Assembly (NCBI GenBank): GCA_007844125.1
Contig: CM017561.1
Coordinates: 62,105,256-62,169,255, forward strand
DNA length: 64,000 nucleotides
Reading direction: 5' to 3'
From: Sinonovacula constricta
Taxonomy: Eukaryota > Mollusca > Bivalvia > Cardiida > Solecurtidae
This document shows, one piece after another, positions 56,901 to 64,000 of the stretch. The first letter of the stretch is position 1. Every line of letters begins with the position of its first letter. The notes beneath the pieces are model-generated. The model was not told where the DNA came from and ran no database searches. It saw only the letters and a list, made by a program, of their open reading frames with translations. The position numbers and the translations under genes are program-made.

Positions 56901-59303
56901 TAACTTGTACCAGTTATGTCAATGTATTTAAGGTGGTCCCCTTGAAATGAAATTAACGAGGATGTCTGTAAGTCTATAAATTGAATAACTTGAATAATCT
57001 TTCATATAACATATAAACAGCATTTTAACAACAAATAAATATTTAAATAAAAAGTATCCTTTTATAATCATTTTAATCAATTATCCTTTCTGTTCTGTAA
57101 ATTAACCATTAATCAGATTACTTATTTTATAGCTTTCATAACTGACATGCTTCAATTCTTAAAAATGCAATTTAAACGCCTTAGGAATGAATTAGAAATG
57201 GACAGATGCCAGACTAAGTTTTCAAGTCCTTCTGCATTTATGCTGTTTGTGGTTGTTATACTGACCACAGAGACACAATAAATCCTCCTGGCAAAATTGT
57301 TGATTCAAATATGATGCAGTGCATATCAGATGGAAGATATTTTCAAATTATCTGTTGGGTTTTACCACCCAATCAACCATTTAAATGCCTTTTACCAGAC
57401 AACAAATGGTAATTAGTTGACAACTATAAATGCATGGGGCATTTCTTCACCTACAAGTCAATGTTGAAGTTTTACCTGTGCTTATTTCATTATATTCTTT
57501 CATACTTAACAAAATGAATACTGCAATGTACCTGTATGAATCATCAGATGCCTCGTCAGATGACACTTGTAAGCATATGAAGCTGGGCACTCCGAGCATT
57601 TGTAGGTCTTATCTCCACCTGCATGGATCTTCATGTGTTGGACTAAGTTTTTGTGATGGCTGAATGTCTTGGAGCACTGTTCACACTGGAACACTTTGAT
57701 TGACTCACCTGTATGAAATTTCATATGCTTCTCCAAATTTGGGAGAGACCTAAGAATAAAGAGAACATTGCTGAAAGAAGCTACATTAACCATAAAACTG
57801 TTATATCAATGTTAATAATTTAAAAAAATAAACAAAAGCCATTACGGAAAAATGTATGTCAATTTATGGCCTATCAAATTAAAAGGTATCAAACAAACCA
57901 CAACTAAGTTTGATGTGAGAATTCTTCTATGAGGTTTAATACAGAAGAAAATGAAGACAAAATTTTTTAGGTGTAATAATAACAAAAAGTAGAAAAAGAG
58001 TAAAAAAATCTGATTTAAAAAAAAAAAAAAAAAATCATGATAAAAAGTTAAAAATACCTTATTAATATGGTACTTACTTGAAGATAACATTGCATTCAGC
58101 ACACTGATAGAGTTTATCTTCATGGGATTTCATATGCTGGGTCAGATTACTCTTGAGACTGTAAGCCGAGCCACATTTCTCACAGATATAGGGCATCTGC
58201 ATAGTGTGTGACCGCATGTGTGTCTTCAGAGATTCTAGAAATAAAGAATGCAACAATTTATGAAAGACTTCCTTTAGCTGAAATGTTTCATATCCAAAGA
58301 CATAACTAAAACAGTTTTCCAAACATGTTCAAATTACCTTTTAAAGGTGATGCCCGTAGCTGTCTTAGTCATTTACTTAGAAGTCCTCAGCCATTTCAAG
58401 CATTGTAAAGATCAATTCTATGTTCTTCGCAATAAACAAAGGAAAACAAAATTTCAAGTACATTGAAATAAATGGTTAACCTTTTTGTTCAAAAGCCTCT
58501 GAGCATAGGTCACACTTGAAGGGTTTGTGCTGCCTGAGATGCCACTGCCATTCCTGTTCGCCTTGTTCTCCATAGAATGCAAGATTACAGTCAGTACACA
58601 TGTACAGGCGATCCTGGATGTTATTGCCAGCACAAGTGTCAACCAGCAGTTGGACAGTGTTCTGCTCATGTTGGCTCACATGGGTTTGGTCAATAGTGGC
58701 AATCTATGGACATATAAAAAAGGTCTGATCAATATTAATACTGCACATTTATTGAAAATTGCAGCTAAGCAAAGCACAGTCAATATTTTTCAACCAGCTA
58801 ACAAGGTCAAGAAAGCACTATATTTGCTCTAAATGATTATATGTTTGTATGGAAATTAGACTGTTTTGAGGGATAAACCCTAACAGCAAACACTACCATC
58901 TATAGTTGCACATAATCAAACTGTTGCAAACTTCTTGGCCCCTCATAGTGCGGGTTCAAGTCCCAGAGATAACTTTCATGTAAGGTCTTCCAGCTGACTT
59001 GCGGTGCACAATGGTTCTACCCAGATATTTGTTCAAGGTTTTCTTCTATTGATTAAAGCTCTACATTCCTAAAATGACCATAATTGTCTCATTGTGATGT
59101 ACTTAACAAAGCCAAAGCAGTTGATTTCAACCTGATAAACTGTGCAAACTTTGGTTACATGTGAGACATAGTTACATGAAATCTAGACCAAGCATTACCT
59201 GCATGTCATTAGTTAACACACTGACAGCTGCCTGAACGAGGGCTTCAACATCATGGACACCAGCCTGGCTGTGCACCACTATCTCGTTAGATGAGGAAGC
59301 CAT
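53950..59303 (-). CDS. C2H2 zinc-finger protein, about 18 fingers (5 coding exons)
   Basis: Coding exons: 59303-59199, 58703-58481, 58234-58078, 57749-57532, 55889-53950; phases agree, product 880 aa. The N-terminus (MASSSNEIVVHSQAGVHDVE) has no KRAB, BTB or ZAD domain. Fingers run from about residue 62 to 580: a degenerate first finger (CTDC with 15 residues before HLRQH), then 17 C2H2 fingers such as YICEKCGSAYSLKSNLTQH and YKCKFCSKSFNRNAHLIRH. One TGDKPY linker joins exons 4 and 5; most other linkers are irregular. Introns cut inside fingers 2 and 4. The 300-residue tail is acidic, then Gln/Ile/Val-rich (ending QQQQETIEIVNSL), like an activation region. Probably a nuclear DNA-binding transcription factor; I cannot name an orthologue. 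An acceptor (TCTTCCAG) just before the ATG implies a non-coding first exon further upstream. AATAAA on this strand at 52319-52314 could end the 3' UTR. Confidence 0.9.
58935..59112 (+). mobile_element. SINE B copy in zinc-finger gene intron 1
   Basis: B-box-like GGGTTCAAGTCCCAGAG, then GGTCTTCCAGCTGACTTGCG, GGTTCTACCCAGATATTTG and the 3' part near GTCTCATTGTGATGTA. Antisense to the host gene. Confidence 0.75.
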
Positions 59304-59310
59304 GTTATGT

Positions 59311-61733
59311 CTGGAAGACAGATGAAAACACTTTTATACATTCTGTTAATAAACTAAAAACACAATTAACATTGCTTCAATATTTAGAACATGGACTAAT
59401 AGGAAACAATGCATGAAAAAACTATAACAACCCTGGTCAAAAATTGGTATCTTTTAAAATATTCTCTAAACAAGAGTCACAATAATTAAATGCTCATAAC
59501 AAAAGGTAAAATTACTGAATTATTGTAAACCATGCAGTGCTAAAAACTCAAACATAGGGACTACTTTAATACACAAATGTAAATATTAATAAAATATGTT
59601 CCCCACAGAGATATTTATTGGGTTATATAAGATTTTTTCTTAAATGTTCAAGGGTCTGAAATGTTTGTATAATTTTCAATGAGTCACTAGATTTTAACAA
59701 TATACAGTAAGATTTAAATTGACATGCCTCACAAGCTGAGCATGTGGTGTCAATTCCCCTGCAACGTTAAATATTTTGACATATACATCAAATATAAAAA
59801 CAATAAAAAATGAATTACTTTCTAATCAATTTGCTGCTGATCAGATGAAGTAATGGCGATTGTCTGTTGTGATTTTTAATCCAGAGTTCCCAATTTTTCT
59901 CAAAATGCAAGTTAATTTTAAGTGTCCAATTATTTGGATGCACCTGGAATTCGGTCGTTTGCCTAGAAGATGTGCAAAAATGGATCACAGACACCAACTG
60001 TTGTGGAGTGATACAGATTATTGGATTTGGAAATTTCAGAATTTTTCAGACAAAACAAATTTGGACCAACAAATATTTTCTTTGAAGGACAAATACCTCA
60101 TGAAAAAGATACCCTCCGCCTCCAAATAATCTGTTACACTGATGGAAAATACCCCCATCACCTCCATTGCATTTGACAAGGTGAACAAGCGAAAGAAAAA
60201 AAACATACTTTCGGTAAACTGGTCATTTACATTGTTTCATTAAATCCATGGACATAATCTTAGTAACTAGATACTTGCTTTCAAATAAGTTGCTTAAGCA
60301 GAATCTTTATAATAAAGGTTCCCAGCTCAGGAATGGGGCAACAGTTAAGTTTATACATGCGTCTCCGTGACCTACTCGACAATCCGCCATTTTATCGCGG
60401 TTTCAACGAAATGATGGACCTGTATCTCATATTTATCGACGTAGTCTGTATAACAGAGTAGGTATCTTTAATATTTTCGTTTTTCTTTATACTTACATTC
60501 AGTTAGTTTGTTTAAAATCAATGTAAGTCGACAAATGCTGATCCTTATTTCCTGGTGGCGACCATTGCTGCGTATCTGGTACCCGAAATGCACTGCGCCG
60601 ACGCGGCGCGTGACCCAAAGAGCGGGAATTCAAACGAAAACCAATGCAGTACAGACGCATGACACATCGGTTCCCGGTTTTTTTTATCTGGTGCCCACCT
60701 AATTGGGGCAGAGGGCTTCTAGGCATCTAATTTAAATACATTTGATAAAGGAGTCATAAACTTATGTTCGTCTAAGCACAACAAATATCAATATTGGGAG
60801 AATACGTATGTATAATGTAAAGTAACACACCTATGATGCAGTACAGACTCATTGTGGTGCCACGTTTTAGAAATTTATGACAGTTCGCCCACCCCCGCAT
60901 TAAGGTCTAGACAAAATTTCTCCTACTGTATATCCATTCAAAACGTTATAATATGACAAGAAAAGTAGTTGATGCGAAGCATCAAAGGCGACGCAAAATG
61001 TTGGAGATGTAAAGGGATTAAAGAAATATGGGAACAAGTAACAGACACTTGAAACGTTTTTATTTGAAAGTTTTCAGTATACTATAATTATGTCTTCAAG
61101 AAAAAGCCTGTATAACTATTCCTGAGACCATAGAATGGTTTAAAACAAAATAAAAAGCAAAACCCGACACCATTTAATAGGTTTTCTAAGATGTTACATA
61201 TGTAGAAAAATGCAAACTTATTGTAATTTGCTATAAAGCTTAAGTGTACTTGCAGAAATTGTACATGTGCAGCAGCCTCACATTACACAAATAAGTATTG
61301 TTCAGATCGTATTTTTCTCGCACGTAGTATGTTTTTTCAGTATCTTATTGTTTATTTTGAAAGTTATAGACACACAAAAATAAAAACATAAAATAGAACA
61401 ATGTTTACCGAATAAGAACCCGTATTGATCAGGTTTAGAAAGTCCGCAAAACGAATTTCCCCATGTGCAAATTTCTGTGAGCATTCCATAATATAGGCGT
61501 CGCGCTCCAGGGCGTCGCCAATAAAACAGAAATGTAATTTGAGTTAGAATCCGCCCTCATCAACACCGTCCATACAACAGAAAAAATGTGAATGTATAGA
61601 TTACAAATTAACATCTTAAACAAACTCCCACAAAAACACAAAATAGTAACTAGATTAAGACTGCTACCGATTCTTCATAGTCTACAGGTCTTTGGAATTA
61701 AATACATTTATTAATATATTTATATTATATATA
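59311..61733. other. Non-coding region upstream of the zinc-finger gene
   Basis: Probably contains the promoter and a non-coding first exon of the zinc-finger gene; a GC-richer patch at about 60350-60720 (ATCCGCCATTTTATCGCGG, GCGCCGACGCGGCGCG) is the best candidate. No other gene seen. Confidence 0.4.
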
Positions 61734-62259
61734 TAGATAGTTTCCACATCAGTGAAAATCCCTTATCTTGGCAGCCATCTTTGTGGGTAACTTCAAGGGA
61801 TTCTCATATGAATTGTATAGAAGGGTAAATTTTATTTTCTTGTAATTTCTTCATTTGTGGTCCGAAAATAAAAAAAACTATACACCATTGGAAAGCTCTT
61901 GAAATTCATATTTTTATAATACAATATTTTTACAATTGATAAATGCACACAGAATTAATACACAGACATAAATAAAACTATTGGCTCATACTTTAAACAA
62001 ATTGAACAGTGTATCATTTTCGGTTGTATTTCTTTACCCTTTTAAACTATCAAAATATAGTTTTGATATTTAGAATACTTTATAAAAGCTGTTAAATTTT
62101 ATATAAAATTCAGTAAAATAGACAGAAAAATAAAAACACAGTGGTGAGTTAAAATGCAGCACATATTTCCCGATTTCGGCCTGCATTAGCTTCTGCCCAC
62201 AAAGATGGCTGCCTGAAACTGTCTTATCAGTGTCGATGACATCACATGGAAACTATCTA
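61734..62259. mobile_element. MITE with long imperfect terminal inverted repeats
   Basis: Left TAGATAGTTTCCACAT and, about 60 bp in, GGCAGCCATCTTTGTGGG; right end the complement of TAGATAGTTTCCATGT with the complement of GGCAGCCATCTTTGTGGG at the matching distance. The 526 bp element has an AT-rich interior and no coding sequence. Flanks are TA-rich, so a TA target is possible. Confidence 0.78.
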
Positions 62260-62931
62260 TAGGTCTCTACGCTGAAGATCCACATCTAGCGATACGTTGT
62301 TCAACATGGCATAAGCACATTGAACGTATTAAAATTGAAAAACAACAACAACAACAAATCCTTGTTCATTGAAGAAAACCCCAAAATTTTACGATTGTTT
62401 ATGATTTCGGCTACTATTCGACTAACAGTTAATGAAAATACTAAAGACGTTATTAGTACCGTAAAGTTGCGTCTCAAACGAAAGACAACTCTTGCAAACG
62501 CTTTGTGCCAAGCAACTTGAGTTATGTCCCCTGCCTAATTGTGTAAATCGATCGAGTATGTAGAGATTATGATTTAAAAGAAACAAGAATCAGAAATGAT
62601 ACAAATGGTATTACAGCTCCCTTACATTTACGAATTTAAAATATTAAGTTCATGGGAGACATACATTTATTTTTTTATATCATTACTTTTTTTTTTTTAC
62701 ATAATTAAAATAATATGTTAGTAGCATTATCTGTATATGTTTATGAGGATATTGATGCCATAGAGGACTTTATGACACAAGTCAGTTAAGACTGGCAAAT
62801 TAATAATAATAAAGACACCAATGAAGACATAAACATTTATTGGTGACTGCTTACAGGAAAACACAGTGTGAAATCTTATCTTGCTATATTTGTTAACCCT
62901 TAGCTTGAGAAGCTTATTCTGAAGGCTTAGG

Positions 62932-63002
62932 CAAATAGTGCAGATCCTGATCAGTCAGCACCGTAAGGGGAGCTGTCTGATCAGCATCTTCACTATTTGT
63001 TT
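62932..63002. repeat. Short palindromic repeat
   Basis: CAAATAGTGCAGATCCTGAT on the left pairs with ATCAGCATCTTCACTATTTG on the right, forming an imperfect hairpin of about 27 bp arms. Motif shared with 34616-34800. Confidence 0.7.
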
Positions 63003-63364
63003 TTGAGCCTCCAGCAGTAAGGAGTTTGACCTTGCCATGAAATGCCGTAGTCAATGACCAGACGTGTGATCTTTCCTTGGTCCCAAATTAGGAGACTTAG
63101 GCTTCCAGAGAGGGAAACTGGGGTGCCAGGGAGGGAGATTTCCGTGAACGCGCGTTAAATTGACTATGTCGCGTATTTCTATTTGTAAAACAGAATTTTT
63201 CATCATTTTATTAATAATCTTAATAATTTCATTGATACAAGTTTTTCTACAATGAAATTTCAAATATATCTAACATATTTTAGCTCACTAACTAGACATA
63301 AATTTTATGGTTTGGATTTAAGCTTGAGGCCTACAAAAACAACAACAGTATAAACTTGGCGATT

Positions 63365-63560
63365 CTTCCAGTCGGTCCCTTTTGCCGACTGACCGTTCCA
63401 AGGCGGCAACTGTTGGGTTTGCTCTTTTGTTATGTGACTCATCACATATTTACTTTACATTTGGCATGCACGTGAATACCTTTGTCCTGTGCCTTTTCAA
63501 ATTTTGGCATATGTTGCAATGCTCATAGGACTTTTTAATATATTCTTTTTCATGGAATAG
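63365..63560. repeat. Dispersed repeat D, copy 2
   Basis: Second copy of the repeat at 23710-23920: TTGCCGACTGACCGTTCCAA, GGCGGCAACTGTTGGGTTTG, GTGCCTTTTCAAATTTTGGC and TGCTCATAGGACT. Confidence 0.7.
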
Positions 63561-64000
63561 TCTTCTTCATGAAAAAGAAACCATGCTCGCTTCGTTCGCT
63601 CCATTTGGTTTCTAATTCCGGGATGAGTCGCTTATTTAGACACTTACCTTAACATGGTAAAACATTACACAGCAGTCACGGTTTATTCAAAAGAAAATCA
63701 ATACTAGAGTAAGTTTTATGAGTGTACACACGAGCGCATCAGTTTCAACAAATGCTGCAGTCGGCTGACAAAATGGTGCTATGACGTCACACATATAATT
63801 AGCGCTAGTTTCTTTTGTTGTAAGGCACGTACGCAGGACAGTTGATAAACGTTTCTGAATTCTGACGTTCAGTCTTATTATCCTCAGCTTGGGTCTGGGT
63901 AAATACAGAATAGTTCTCGTAGCACTCTATTAACGGGTTATTGAACATTTGAAATTTGGACGCTCAGTCCAATGCCTGTCTCGGCACATTGCTCCCATTT

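Larger units (their letters stand above)
62260..64000. other. Non-coding right end of window
   Basis: Apart from a palindromic motif (62932-63002) and dispersed repeat D (63365-63560), nothing recognisable as a gene. Confidence 0.45.

Overview
This is animal nuclear DNA. The genes are split by GT-AG introns, there is an intron-containing tRNA-Tyr, and the AT-rich non-coding DNA is full of tRNA-derived SINEs, MITEs, non-LTR elements and minisatellites. The proteins are metazoan, and the repeat style (including a composite repeat opening with ACAAGAGTGCCATGATGGC-like sequence) suggests a lophotrochozoan, most likely a bivalve mollusc. Species cannot be named from the sequence.

Layout. 1-7.7 kb: two minus-strand non-LTR retrotransposons. 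LINE A (about 4683 down to beyond the left edge) has an intact L1-like ORF1 and an ORF2 open to the window edge. LINE B (about 7.7-4.68 kb) is cut inside its reverse transcriptase exactly where LINE A begins. 9.6-18.9 kb, plus strand: an 11-exon IFRD1/IFRD2 gene (429 aa). 20.4-23.9 kb: CT microsatellite, RT fossil, a tandem array with unit near 400 bp, a minisatellite and a dispersed repeat. 24.4-33.5 kb, plus: a 9-exon SLC25A20 carnitine/acylcarnitine carrier (299 aa). 33.5-42.1 kb: mostly repeats plus one orphan terminal exon. 42.1-48.05 kb, minus: a complete 5-exon ARPC4 (168 aa), whose first coding exon is only the ATG, placed head to head with tRNA-Tyr(GTA). 50.2-52.0 kb: a composite repeat with an internal 145 bp tandem. 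53.3-59.3 kb, minus: a 5-exon C2H2 zinc-finger gene (880 aa, about 18 fingers). 59.3-64 kb: non-coding, with a MITE and dispersed repeats.

The four host genes are not an operon and act in different processes: a transcription/translation regulator, mitochondrial fatty-acid import, actin nucleation, and a probable DNA-binding factor. IFRD2, SLC25A20 and ARPC4 all lie on human 3p, so the window may preserve an ancient linkage block.

Most notable: (1) LINE A ORF2 carries an in-frame 2A ribosome-skipping motif (GDIEENPGP) after a hydrophobic leader, before its endonuclease; (2) a 30 bp minisatellite in IFRD1 intron 7 is in register with the exon 8 splice acceptor and makes a ladder of decoy acceptors, and a second repeat copies the exon 9 donor; (3) two minus-strand terminal exons (39.4 kb and 53.4 kb) with good splice acceptors have no assigned gene.
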